DNA from: Scilla litardierei
Lineage: Eukaryota; Streptophyta; Magnoliopsida; Asparagales; Asparagaceae
DNA length: 64,000 nt
Reading direction: 5' to 3'
Assembly: GCA_030789695.1 (NCBI GenBank)
Contig: CM061141.1
Coordinates: 166,539,079 to 166,603,078 of the forward strand
In this document: piece by piece, positions 21,588 through 34,326 of the stretch
How positions within the stretch are numbered: position 1 is the first letter of the stretch
How the letters are laid out: every line of letters begins with the position of its first letter
The notes under the pieces: generated by a model
What the model saw: the letters and a program-made list of their open reading frames with translations, nothing else
What the model was told of the DNA's origin: nothing
The model's database searches: none
Position numbers and translations under genes: made by a program

Positions 21588-24500
21588 CTAGATTTCAGAT
21601 TTACCCATAATTCCCAATTCTCCACGCAACCTCACAAATGAATCTTCTTTAAGAGGTTTAGTGAAGATATCGGCAATTTGTTTTTGGGTTTCAATGTACT
21701 CTAAGATGATGTCCTTCTTAGCTACATGATCATTTATAAAATGGTGTATCACGTCTATGTGTTTGGTACGGGAGTGGTGTACCGGATTCTTGGAAAGACA
21801 GATAGCACTTTGATTATCAACCATGATAGGACAAGTATCACAATTGACACCATAGTCACTAAGAGTGTGTCTCATCCAAAGAACTTGTGCACATGCAAGA
21901 CCCGCGATAATATATTCCGCTTCAGTCGTGGACAATGACACCGAATTCTGTTTCTTAGAAAACCAAGAAACTAAGGAATTTCCTAGGAAATGGCATGTGC
22001 CACTAGTACTTTTCCTGTCGGACTTGCATCCGGCAAAGTCGGCATCACTATATGAGATTAACTCATATGTGCTAGACTTAGGGTAGAGTAACCCATAATC
22101 TAGGGATTGATTGAGATAACGAAATATTCGTTTAACCGCAATCAAGTGTGACTCCTTAGGTCTTGATTGATATCTAGCACAAAGATATACGGAAAACATG
22201 ATATCGGGCCTACTAGCGGTTAAGTAAAGTAAGCTACCGATCATACCTCGATATAGACGAACGTCTACATCTTTTCCGGTTTCATCCTTGTGTAGAAGAG
22301 TAGTAGTACTCATGGGAGTCCTTTTACACGAAGACGATTCCATTCCGAATCGCTTAATAAGCTCCCCTGTGTACTTTGTCTGATGTATGAACGTGACATT
22401 CTCCATTTGTCGAATTTGCAATCCAAGGAAGTAGGTGAGCTCTCCCACGTGGCTCATCTCAAACTCATCCTTCATAGACTTGGAAAATTCTTGACAAAGA
22501 TTAAAGTAGTAGAACTGAAAATAATATCGTCTACATAAACTTGAATCAAAAGAATGTCCTTCTCATAATCTTTAATGAAGAGCATAGAATCAACTTCTCC
22601 CATTTTAAAACCTAAATTCAAAAGAAAGGTCTTAAGACTATCATACCAAGCTCTAGGAGCTTGTCTCAATCCATACAACGCTTTCTTAAGTTTGAAAACA
22701 TGGTTTGGAAATTTTTCATGAATAAAACCGGGAGGTTGAGAAACATAGACTTCTTCATTGACAAACCCATTTAAAAATGCACTTTTAACATCCATTTGAA
22801 ATAATTTAAAATTCTTATGGGATGCAAAAGATAAAAGCAACCTAATAGCTTCTAATCTAGCTACGGGGGAAAAAGATTCTTCGAAATCAATACCTTCCTC
22901 TTGCCGGTAGCCTTGAGCTACTAACCTTGCTTTGTTCCGTGTGATTACCTCGTTTTCATCCGTCTTGTTCTTGAAGATCCATTTGGTCCCAATAACTTGG
23001 TGACCACTCGGAAGAGGTACAAGTTCCCAAACTTCGTTTCTCTCAATTTGCATTAGTTCTTCTTCCATTGCCACTATCCAAGAGCTATCCTCACAAGCTT
23101 CTTGGATGTTCTTTGGCTCAATGGTAGAGACAAATGCGCAATGAGAGAATACTTCAATTCTTGATCTCGTTCGAACACCCACACCAATATCTCCAATAAT
23201 TTGGTTATGGGGATGGTTGCGAACGGTCAGGTACGCTTTGGGTATACTTGGATCACTAGGAACAACTTCAACAACTTCGTTAGAAGTGTTAGTCTCAACA
23301 ATATTATCATTATCTTAACATTATTAGAGAGTCACAAAGAATCTCTACATTATCATCATCAACATGAGGAAAATCAAAATCTTCATAAAATGATACGTGA
23401 AGTGATTCCTCAATCATTGAAGAAGTTTTGTTGTATATCTGGTAGGCTTTGCTACGTGTGGAATATCCAACAAAAATTCCTTCATCGGATCTTGGCTCGA
23501 ATTTGTCTAAATTATCAAAGGCGTTCTTTATAAAACATTTCGAACCAAAAACACAAAAATATTTCACATGAGGCTTTTTATCATAAAATAACTCAAAACA
23601 AGTTTTGTTTGTTCGGGGTCTCATTAGAATCCTATTTAGCACATAACATGCCGTGTGCACCGCTTCTGCCCAAAATTGTAGTCCTAAATGACTATCATGG
23701 AGCATAGTGACAGCACACTCAATAAGAGTCCTATTCTTTCTTTCTACAACACCATTTTGTGGTGGAGCACGAGGAAAGGAAAAAGTTATGAGTTATCCCG
23801 GAGTCATCACAAAACTTAGTAAAAGACTCATTCTCAAATTCTCCTCCATGATCACTACGAATAGTGATAATGGTGGATCCTAAAAGATTCTGAGTCTTAT
23901 TTGCAAATTTGGTAAACTCTTCATGAGCTTCATTCTTATTAGTTAAGAATGAAACCCAAGTAAATCTAGAAAAGTCATCAACGACAACTAGTCCATAATG
24001 AGCATTACCTAAAGAAGCGGTTCTAGTTGGCCCAAATAAATCTAGATGAAGAAGTTCTAGGGGCCTCTTAGAAGTAATCCCTTCTTTAAGCTTTAATGAA
24101 GATTTACTTAGTTTACCTCTTTGACATGAATCTCAAAAGTTTTTCTTATTAAAAACAATCTTAGGAAAACCTTTGACTAGATCATGCTTAGCTAACTTAT
24201 ATAAGTGCTTGAAGTGAACATGACCAAAACAGCGATGCCATAATAATTGTTCACTTGTGTTAGCAACTAAGCAATGTTCTACGGTTTTAGGCAAGCTCAA
24301 ATAATAAATATTTTTACGCCTAATACCGAAAAAAAAAATTTGAATCATAATCAACAATAGTACACAATCCTTCTCCAAAGTTAACCTTGTAACCTTTGTC
24401 ACAAAGTTGACTAATGGAAATGAGATTGTGACATAAACCACTAACAAGATAAACATTAGTAATTAGAGGTTTAGAAGGATTACCAACGATACCTACTCCA

Positions 24501-24660
24501 ATGATGGTTCCCTTTTGATTACCTCCAAAAGTGACCGAGGCACCATCTTTGATGCTAATCACTTCGGAGAGCAATGAGGGATCTCTCGTCATGTGTTTGG
24601 AGCAACCGCTATCAAGAATCCATCATTTTCCTTTAGAGCTAATAAGGCATTTATTGCTCT
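21588..24660 (-). pseudogene. pol: Pol of copia B (protease, integrase, RT, RNase H), multiply broken
   Basis: Minus-strand order typical of Ty1/copia: protease with DSGC (about 24630-24590), GAG-pre-integrase, integrase core, RT ([27 protein letters not shown]), and RNase H (STTEAEYI). Compared with D it has an A-run indel near 24340. There is a TGT-to-TGA change near 24131 that removes a zinc-binding cysteine of FCDSCQRGK, and frameshifts near 23785, 23310 and 22490. It ends GIMGKSEI. It cannot make active enzyme. Confidence 0.9.
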
Positions 24661-24733
24661 TCTTCTTTCTCTTGGGTACCTATATAATATACCATAAGCT
24701 TATGGTACCCAAGGTTTGTTGGGTCCAAGGGGA

Positions 24734-27070
24734 TTAGCCCTTTGGAAGCCAAGTCCAAGTGGACTTCCGCTTCCCAACATAGTTACTATTTCTAATTACA
24801 TCATGAAAGTAGGAATCAACATAAGCATTCCTAACATTTAGACTAGTGTTCTTAGGACCCCAAATAGTGTACATCTTGGGAGTCCTATTCCTAGTTGCAT
24901 GCATATGTGTTGGATTTCTATGTGGTGCATGCTTCTTAGGAACATGATTTCTAGTATAGATAAGTGGTGGAGGATATGCATTGTACATTCTTGAATGATA
25001 TGTATGCTTGGGAACATGCATATTATATGAAGCATAAGGATCATGCATGGCATGTGGAGGATGAGCATACATGAAGAAATGATGTGTATGAGCATACGGG
25101 TGTGTAGGAGCACATACATGAGTATTTCTCATGTGTGGTTGTGTACGTGTCCGTGGGTGCGGAGCATAAAATGTGTCATGATTATCCACTTGTGGAGTAG
25201 GATGTTTCTTACGTGGATGAGTGTTAGTGTACATAAAAGCATGGCCTTGCTTTTGGTTTCCACCCTTAGTAGGTTTCTTGCCAAAAGGAAGAGAAGGTGA
25301 TGTGGTGACATTCTTGGTAGGATTGCTACCTATAGTGTCTTTGACACCACTTGTGGATGCACCGGAGGAAGGCCTCACGAAATCTATAGTGACACCACTA
25401 TAGGAGGTGTGAGCATTAGACGCATTTGCTTTTACAAATCCAAGACCAACACGATGTGTGGCCGGAAATTGGTTTGCAAGCAAATCATCCCATTGTCCTT
25501 TTCCCTTATTGAATCTCACAATACGGGAGGACATGAGCTCATATTTCTCCTTTAAAGAAGAAATGTTGGTATCCAAGGTGGACACCCGTGCTTTGAGCTT
25601 GTGCACTTGGGTTTTAAGAGAATCATTCTCTACACCCAATTGTGTGTGACGTGTAGCTAGATCACTATTATCCTTGGGATGTGTTTGATCTAGTTGAGAT
25701 TTGAGGGAATTCACCTCATCTCCCAATGTGACATTTTGAGAAGCTAAGTTTGCTTTCTCAGGAGTTAAAGTATCAACAATGGTGTCATTGTTGATAATGC
25801 ATGGAATGGATGACTTGCTAACATTTGATTTCTTTAAGCTAGTGTATCTAAGCATTAAAGATTGGTATTTAGCAAATAGTTCTTCATTAGCTATACGAAG
25901 TTCATCCATTGTTACCTCGGTGTCATCCGTGTCGGAGTCACTCTCATCCGAGAGTGGGTCTTCAAGTGCCATGAAACACATGTGGGCGCTCTCACCCTTC
26001 TCATCATCGGAATCGCTTGATGAGTCATCACTTGAGTCATCAAAGGTACCTACGAGTCCTTTCTTCTTGGCTCTCTTGTTCTTGTCGGACTTGTGGTACT
26101 TTGGTGCCTTCCATTTTTCTTTGTTGTTTAGCCTTGGGCAATCCCTCTTGATGTGCCCTGGTTTATTACACTTATAACAAAGAGAGGAAGTAACATTAGT
26201 AGACTCAAAACGTTTGTTTGAGGAAAATTTACCTTTGCGGAAGAAGCGTTGGAGCTTCTTCGCCATTTGGGCCATATCACCCAAATCCATCTCGTTCTCG
26301 GATTCATCACTTTCGGAGGATGATGAATTGGCGTTGAATGCCAAAGCTTTCTTCTTGGCCTCCGAGGGATTCATCATGGCTCGAATCTTCAATCGGTTAT
26401 CCCGTCTTACTTCGTAAGACATAAGAGACCCGATGAGTTTCACCACGGTGTAATTCTTCAAGTCATTGACCTCCTCAATGGCGATTGCTCTTCTTTCCCA
26501 TTTGGAGGTCATCCCCATGATGATCTTCCTTACCTTTTCAGGTTCGGTGTAGATTTGGCCAAGGGCTTCCAATTCATTTGTGATGTCGGTAAAGCGTCCG
26601 TACATCGACGCAATGCTCTCATTTTCCTGCATGTGAAACAAGTCGAATTTTTGCACGGCAACATATAACTTTGAAAGCTTTACCTTATTCGTTCCCTCGT
26701 GGGTAACGATGAGATGGTTCCAAATTTGATATGCACTCTTACATGTGCATATCTTGTTGAACTCATTCGGGTCCAACGCACAATGAAGAGCGTTCATTGC
26801 TTTAGCGTTGTTGACTTCGGCGGACTTCTCGGAAGTCGTCCATTTCTCGAAGTCATCTTCGGTGGGCTCGACGTACTCCTTGTGGAGAGTTCTCTAAAGA
26901 GAAGCACTCCTAAGGAATGTCTCCATCCTACACTTCCAATAGCCAAAATTAGTACCATTGAAACGTGGAGGACGTACCGTAGATTGACCTTCGAAAAGAG
27001 TGGACGCTCCATCACAGTCGTGATTGTTGTACGAAGGCGGCAGAGGAACGTTGTTGTTGTTGGATGCCAT
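24734..27070 (-). pseudogene. gag: Gag of copia B, one internal stop
   Basis: Minus-strand frame from the ATG at 27070 to the stop at 24734. The N-terminal motif (FNGTNFGYWKCRM) is followed by an in-frame TAG at 26896-26894, where A and C have tryptophan (TGG to TAG). The rest is open for 687 codons from MNALHCALDPNEF. It has the UBN2-type domain, a CCHC knuckle (CYKCNKPGHIKRDC, near 26175-26130), an acidic stretch, a coiled-coil region, a His/Pro-rich tail and the ending WTWLPKG. Function as for A's gag. The single lesion prevents a full-length product unless it is read through. Confidence 0.88.
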
Positions 27071-27083
27071 AGATGAAACATTG

Positions 27084-27096
27084 CGCTCTGATACCG
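27084..27096 (-). other. Primer-binding site of copia B
   Basis: Minus-strand CGGTATCAGAGCG, two bases inside the LTR. Initiator tRNA-Met type with first and last bases changed. Confidence 0.8.
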
Positions 27097-27098
27097 AT

Positions 27099-28914
27099 TG
27101 TAAGGACCCTTTCTATGGGAAAAACACTAGAAAGGGGGTTGAATAGTGTTTATGCAAATTTAAAAGGAATTTACGCCAAATAAAATGCAATCCAACAAAT
27201 AGTGCGGAATAGAAAAATGACCCAAAGAAAAACACACGCAAACACAGATATGTTTCAAGGGTTCGGATTACCCAAGTCAACTCCTGACTTGTTCCCGGTA
27301 ATCCTACGTCCCTACCACCCGGATACCACTGGATACTCAAGTTAGAACCCTAACTTGAGGTTTCCTTATAGCCCACTTGTAGCAACCCTACAAGTGCAAT
27401 CGAATACAATCGATGTCCTTGACTCCCACAACCAGTGAGCAAGCAAAACCACTCTCACAATCGAGAGCACAAATCAAATAACGAAAGTTATGAAATATGA
27501 AAGCAACACTTACAATCACCTATGCCTTGAAGTAGAACTTGAAGGAGAAGTGTGATGTTTGTTGAAGAACTCTCTTGGAAGAGAGGAGAAAGCCATTTCT
27601 CTTGACTGCACCAAATGCCTAGAAGATGAATCTTTGGTTCTAGGTTGGAGAGCAAGAGAACAAGATTTGGAAATACTTAGGGCTTTGGATTTGAGAGCTT
27701 TGATCTTTGGAAATGAAAGCTTGAAGGATTTTGCAATCAATGAGTAACCTTCCAATGAAACAGTAGAAGCTCTATTTATAGCTTTCTCAAATCCACAAAA
27801 CAGTTTAGGCAAAAACCCAATCAAAATCCGTGCGAAAAATCTCAACGGATATAATCTGAACTCGCTACAGTCGACTATTGAACAATCCACAGTCGACTGT
27901 TGCACAGTCAGCAAGGGTAGGTGAGAATTCATAACGGTAACTTACCACGTGGACAGTTGACTGATGAAGCAAAGGCAGTCGTCTGTTAAGCCAACAGGCG
28001 ACTGTACATTCTTCGACAGTCGACTGGCCGAGAGAAGAGTAAGTTAGATAAAATACTGGAAATCTCATAAGATACAGGACAGACGACTGATGCAAGGAAC
28101 ATAGTCGACTGTTAATCAGAACAGGCGACTGTATATCCTTAAACAGACGACTGTCAAAGTCAGGAGAAATTTCCAGAGAGTTGAGTCAAAGAATAGACTT
28201 ACAGACAGGCGACTGTTGCAGCATAGAAAGTCGACTGATCTAGTAGACAGTCAACTATTTATACAGCATAAGTCGACTGGCCGTAGAAATCAGATCAAAC
28301 AGAGTTTGGGCAAGGAGAGACAGGCGACGAATGTACAATTAACAGTCGACCGTCACTAGGACAGGCGCCTGTTAATCGTTCAACAATAGCCTGTGCGAAA
28401 TAATCAGAGAAGGCCCAAAAACTACATTGTAATAGTCTGTGCATAACAGGCGACTGTAGAACAAAACACAGTCGACTGTTGTTGAGACAGGCGACTGTAA
28501 ACTGTTAAACAGTCGGCTGTTATAAACAATCCTAGCACAAACACAAGAGAATTGAATTGGGATCAAAGGACAAAAGTCTAAAGTTGTCATATGACAGAAA
28601 GTAGATGTGTGTGAGTGCTCCATCAAAGTTCTACTTCTAAGCTACATACTAGAAGAGATAAAAGAAAAATTACATTGACGAATAATCTCTTCTTTCCATC
28701 GTATGAGCTTGAAGTCTTTACGGAGCTTCAATCATCAATCTACGATCATCCAATTCATATCATTTGCCTTCAATGACGTTTATGAGTCATCCATTGCTAG
28801 TTGATCTTCATAATAAGCTTAGGCAATGGATTAACTGCAAAATAGGGGATTAGTCACAAGTATTTATGTTTGCTCATCATTAACACCAAGTAGGGAGAAT
28901 TCCAATACTCAACA
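27099..28914 (-). repeat. 5' LTR of copia B
   Basis: 1,816 bp, pairing with 16382-18198 with more differences than the LTRs of A. Minus-strand TATA box TATAAATAGA at about 27780-27771, downstream of the palindrome array. Confidence 0.92.
27867..28520 (-). promoter_or_regulatory. Palindrome array in the 5' LTR of copia B
   Basis: Same array and spacing as in the other B LTR. Upstream of TATAAATAGA on the minus strand. Some sites have decayed (for example AACAATAGCCTGTG near 28382). Confidence 0.9.
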
Positions 28915-30918
28915 TCCTTCTTCTTTGGACTACGACCACAGCTGCAGGAATTTTTGGGAGTCATGACGCCGACAGAGGCCTGGAAGTACATGGAGTCCCA
29001 ACAAGAGAATGATCAGATCATTAATGAGACTTCAGAGCGTTATTCAACGGAGCCTTCATGCCTTGATCAACGGGATCAAAGCATAGACGTACCATTGTAA
29101 CCCTTGAAAGAGGAAGTTTATTTGCTCATTCAGACACAGGAGGCTACATCCCATCAATTCCAAGAAAATTTCCTTGATCGGAGTCGTTAAATTCAGCAAT
29201 CCATTGAAAATATTACTCTGATTGTCACTTGCTTAGAAGAAAGTAATTATTTTGATATTCAATTTCAAGAATCTAATATGAGTTCAGCTTTTATTGCAGG
29301 TATATCGAGCAAGCCATGTCACGATGAAAGCACAAATTAGAACATTAACATGGCAGGAAGTGGGTGCAACAGAGAGGAGGAGCTAGCAATTTTGGATGAG
29401 CAGGAGGAGGAGACATCGAGGGACATGTGTTCAGAGATTATCGATATAGGGCCCAAACCATTCTCTCCCCCAGTTTTTTACCAAAATCATTCATCCCTCT
29501 CCCCAATGACCGAGCATCGTACCGAGAGCAGCGCATATTTTTCAGGGAGTAGTCATCAACATGCTTTAATTTATTTTACGTATTTTGATGACTATATTAG
29601 GGATATATTTGTGGCAAAGAAATTTAGACTCAATTGGACTATCATAACTCATCTCTTGCAGGACATACGTAATCAATTTATGGAGATGCTTAAGTTGTGT
29701 TGTTGGGGTCCAATTTAACTTTTGGAGGAAGATTACTCGTCAAGGAGCGTAAGGTGCAGATAGAACAACTTTCTCCACCATTAAAGATCCGTGATCCGCC
29801 ATTTGACCACTATGTGTTCTTTTCATTAGCTTAAATTTTTATGTGCTTTTAGGATGCTTGATTTTGAATAAACTCGTACCCCTTTCGACATTGAGGACAA
29901 TGTCCATCTTTAGTTGGGGGAGTGTATGCGACCTTAGGATTTTTTTTTTAAATAAAGGCAAAAGAAAAGAATAAATCACCCATTCTCATCTTTTAAAACT
30001 CCTTCACATACCACAAATGCGGATGATTATGCATTGATTGAGTTCTAAAAATCGTTTATGGCGTGAATTAATTTTTATTTCTTCATGGAATCACTGTTAA
30101 TATGCTATTCATGAAAACTTTCAATTGCCATGATTAATATCTCGAAATAGTTTGAATTCATTTCATGCATGATATTGTGATGCAAAAGCTTAAGTATACA
30201 CGATTTATTAGAATAGTCTTCAAGTTGAAGAGGAATTTGGCCTTTGTTACTAATGTTTATATACATTTTTATGGGTGTTGAGTTGCTTATGAAAAAAAAA
30301 ATGCAAAAAGAGAAGGTGAAAAAGAAAAGATGCATCGTGCCCTTTAGTTCATTGATTAGCCGGGCCTTCGTGCCTCAGGAAGCATTGGAGATTCGCGTCA
30401 AAAGATGGATGAATGGGGAGTGCACTCAAAAAAAAGAGAAAATAAAACTTAGATGATTCGAGTTATTAAGTTCGAAGGGGCTCTTCTAAGCCTAATGTCC
30501 GATGGTCGTCTAGCCTAGGAATCATTAACTGAAAGCTCGCTACATGGATCATTCTAAGTCGTCAAAAGAAAAAGAAAAAAGTAAGAAATGATGAATAAAC
30601 TAAGCAACTTCAATACCCATGATTTGAACGATCTTTTTGAGATGCCAATTCCATGGAAATAAGAAAACTAGAATATGACGTCGTGTTATATTTTCGCTTG
30701 CATAAAACGATGCTCACAAGTTATTTATTCAAATTAAATTAGAGAAAACGTCATGTGATTGATCTTACTCATGGATTGTGTATATTGATGGTCAATATCA
30801 TGTTGGAAAGCGTATTATTGAGCCTTGCCATAAGTGATTGATAGAATTTATAGTTTTATTAATCATTCGACTTAATCACGCTTTTTGCTAGGGACTAGCA
30901 AATCGCTAGTTGTGGGTG
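28915..30918 (+). other. Internal region of L with a conserved non-pol frame
   Basis: After the gag-like stop, the frame at 29350-29718 includes YFDDYIRDIFVAKKFRL. A one-base shift later, GGRLLVKERKVQIEQLS leads to IRDPPFD at about 29800-29816. The same blocks occur in the same order in element E (54709-54398), so this is a conserved coding region of unknown function. Near 29898 lies the motif CATTGAGGACAATG followed by TTAGTTGGGGGA, also shared with E. The remaining 1 kb is AT-rich with no gene seen. The region ends in the polypurine tract before 30919. Confidence 0.6.
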
Positions 30919-32648
30919 TGATTTGAGGTGAATATTGCATAATTAACCCCTTATCTAGCACTATTTTATGTGTATATGATGTTTAATTGGTCTCTAGTAC
31001 GTTCGTATTTTGTATAGCATCATTTATTAGAGCAAACCATTAATTTTATGTGTATATGATGTTTAATTGGCCTTTTTATAATTTTTTATGGCTAGATCTC
31101 AATCTCACATTTCTAACGACTATTTATTTGTATTTTTCTGAGGTCTATGCTAATTACTATAAATTTTTGAATGCAGAATACAGTTTAAATGGAGAGATAC
31201 GCTCGTAAATATGCAAATACGCGCGTAAATACGCAGCGCTGGACACGTGGCGCAATCTGAGCAACTCCCACTCAGATCTAACGAACTCCACGAGCGGACG
31301 ACGTGGCGCGTTCATCGTCGTTGGATCTCGATCCAACGGCTCTCACCTTACCAAACGCAGCGACGCTGGGGGGCGACGTGGCTTATTTGTGAGCGTTGAT
31401 CGCTGATCCAATGGACAATACCAAACCCGAAGGTGACTCGGAGAGCGGGCGAAAATACGAGCGACGTGGCTGTTTCCAGCCCGTCCGATGGCGATCCGAC
31501 GCTCCAGCTTGAAATTCGAAACGAACCCTATTTAACTAAACGGAGCGGGCACACTGGCGCGGATCCGCAATGAGGGGACATGTGGCGGCTTCCTATCAAA
31601 CCCCGCATTGATCAATGGCCCAGGTTTAATCCGCTCGGTGGATAGCAGGGTTGAGTGATTTCTAAGCGGGTTTCGAACCCGTTAAGACACTTAAACCCGC
31701 AATGCTCCTATATATACATATTTTTAGGGTTTTGGGGGGTATTCTCATGTATTGGGGGATCTAGGAGCCGTATTTTGGGGTGAAATTTGGAGGCCCTGGA
31801 GCCAGAGGCCAGAGCTATCATCTGAAGGAGATTTGGGGCTATTTGGAGAGAATTGGTGATATTTTTCCTATCTTTAGCCTTGTATTCCACGTATTTGGCT
31901 TGTATTTGGAGTATTATTCACGTATTTTGATGTTTTGATGATGTATTTGTCTATGAATACTGAATATATTCTCTTCATGCATGGTTAATATTCATATGCA
32001 TTGGTTGTGATGTAGTTAGGGTGTCATGTTCTTTGATTACTATATCTTTTCGCCCTAATTTGCACGTTATATTGCGTATTTCATCGATTTCTACATATAT
32101 CATGTTTGGGTATGTTATACGGAGACGTGAGCATGCTTGAATCGAATATGATCTTTGTGTACTCATTCGTGATGCGATCCGAGAGGATGTATCGTGACTC
32201 GAGAGGGCACTTATGCATATTTTCCTTATGAAATAGACGTTATACGTGATTACTTTTTGGCACGTTTTTATGCGCTTTATCGCCATACTTTCCGATGTTC
32301 TCGTGCCCTAGCCGGATGAAACGTTGAGTTATAGAAAAGATATTAATAATCATTGATTGCGTATACCCTAATGAAATCATAACTAACACATACTCTTCAT
32401 ATTAGTACCCCAATATCGAATTCACCGCAACAATCGTAGGATTTTCCTTTATTATTTTAAACTCTTGATACCATATCTTTATACCTGATAGTTGGTTGGT
32501 TATTATCGTTTTAGTACTTTTTACAAACTGAAGTTCGTGGTTTTGCAGGTCAGTTGTCCCATGGATACGATACCTGGACTCACCAGGATTATTACTTGTT
32601 CGATCTCCTACACTTGGGAGTAGCGCTCACACATTTTGAGACGAGTCA
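30919..32648 (+). repeat. 3' LTR of element L
   Basis: 1,730 bp copy of 7145-8875. It is preceded by the purine-rich TTGTGGGTG polypurine tract and followed by the duplication CTATC. The TATA box recurs near 31709-31718. It carries a short internal change near 31045-31075, where a segment is repeated or lost relative to the 5' copy. Confidence 0.88.
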
Positions 32649-32653
32649 CTATC

Positions 32654-34326
32654 GTGCTTTATCCCTGGACAAACTTCTTGTAGTATCCTGTGAGGCACAA
32701 AAAACCTCATAGGCCTCAACGTCGTAGGGCGGGACCAATCCAACATCGCCGAAATCTTCGATCTATCTGACGCCACCCCCACAGCTGACACTACGTGTCC
32801 CAAATACTCTACCTGCGGCTGCCCAAAGAGGCACTTCTTCCTGTTGGTGAACAGCTACTGCACCTGCAACACCGCCTGTAAGTGCCCTACATGCTCCTTC
32901 ATACTGTGACTATATATAAGTATATCATAAAAAATACTAGCACAAACCTCCGTAAGTAGGGCCGAAAAACCTTGTTCATCAAGGCCTGTAAAGTCGCCAA
33001 GGCATTCGTCGCCAAAAGGCACAACTAGGAACTCGTAGTGCCTCTTATGTGTCCTGAATGCCGTATTCGGCACGTCTACTATCCTCATCCGAATCTGGTG
33101 GTACCTAGACTTCAGATCTATCTTTGAGAACATCGTCACACCATGAAGCACATCAAGTAGCTCATCAATAACCAAAATAGGAAACTTGTCCGGCACAGTT
33201 TCTTATACAGGGCCCGGTAATCCACACAAAATCTCCAACAGCCATCATTCTTCTTCACGAGCAGGACTGGACTAGAAAATAGGCTCACACTCGGCTGAAT
33301 CATCCCCGACTATAACATTTCCCTGACTATCCTCTTTATCTCGTCCTTCTGCACCTGAGGGTACCGATAGGGGCGCACGCAGATAGGGGGACACCCCCTC
33401 CCGTAGAACTATGGCGTGCTCATACCCCCGTGGTAGCGAAAGACCCTGCAGGGTCTGAAAAACATCCTCATACTGGCCCAACAGTTGCTCAAACTCTGGT
33501 ACTATCTCCTGCTCCTGGCCCATAGCCTCCTCCTCAAGTGACACCCCTGGAGTTTCATCAATTATCCTCCTTATGACATCTGGAGAGTGCGTGCCATGGT
33601 TTTGTAGAGCACCATAGAACGACATAAGCTGGGTCCCTATGCAACACTACAGTCCTCTCTCCTTCCTGATACTCTAGCCTGAGCAACATCCAGTTGGTCT
33701 TCGTGTCTCCTAGGGTCTGCAACCACTTCATCCCCAGGATGATATCTGTGCTCCCCAACTCCAAAGGAAGTCTGCAATGATCTGTACACCCTGAATAGTC
33801 ACGATCATGCCCTGACAAACACTGCTGTTCTGCGCCACCTGTCATGTCCCTAACACCACTCCATAGCGACCCATGTCACTGAGCTGTAGCCTCTGCCTCT
33901 CTACTAGCCTGCAGGAGATGGTGGATTGTGGATAGCCCCATTATCCACCAGCACCATCATGTCCAGATCTGTAACCCTCCCCACCAATTTCATGGTGTGG
34001 TTCGGTGTGAACCCCACCATAGAATTGAGGGAAACCTCTGCCACGTCCAAGAGCAGGTGCTCCTGCTCATCCTCACCAGCCTCGAGCTCTACTACGTTCT
34101 CCTTATCCTTGTTATTGTTCACTATCAAAATCTGCAGAGTACGGTCCCAACACCGGTGCCTAGGAGAGAACTTCTCATCACACTTGAAGCACAAACCATT
34201 GGCACTCTTATCACGGATCTCAGCCTCCGTCATCATAACTGCCCCCACAGGCCGTGGCTCCACCCTCTTCTCCTTGCTAGCCGATGTACCTCATGTGGCT
34301 GTGGGCGACTTCTGTCCCACTACAGG
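32654..34326 (-). pseudogene. pol: G2 gag C-terminus, protease and reverse transcriptase remnant
   Basis: Minus strand, Ty3/gypsy order. The gag zinc knuckle GLCFKCDEKFSPRHRC lies near 34205-34158. A retropepsin-like segment follows with VLVDNGAIHN near 33965-33935, where the usual DSGA reads DNGA. LPLELGSTDIILGMKWLQTLG lies near 33770-33705. RT follows with KIDLKSRYHQIRM (about 33130-33090) and FYDILIYS, a decayed form of the YxDDILIYS active site (about 32935-32910). Several frameshifts and stops interrupt it. It runs into RNase H at 7144 across element L, and its right end joins the gag at 47166 across element C. Chromovirus-like by the protease-RT linker, though lineage is uncertain. Confidence 0.85.

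Noticed and set aside
30244..30456. Lys-rich short frame in element L
   Set aside because: It comes from an A-rich tract; no homologue in E and no domain.
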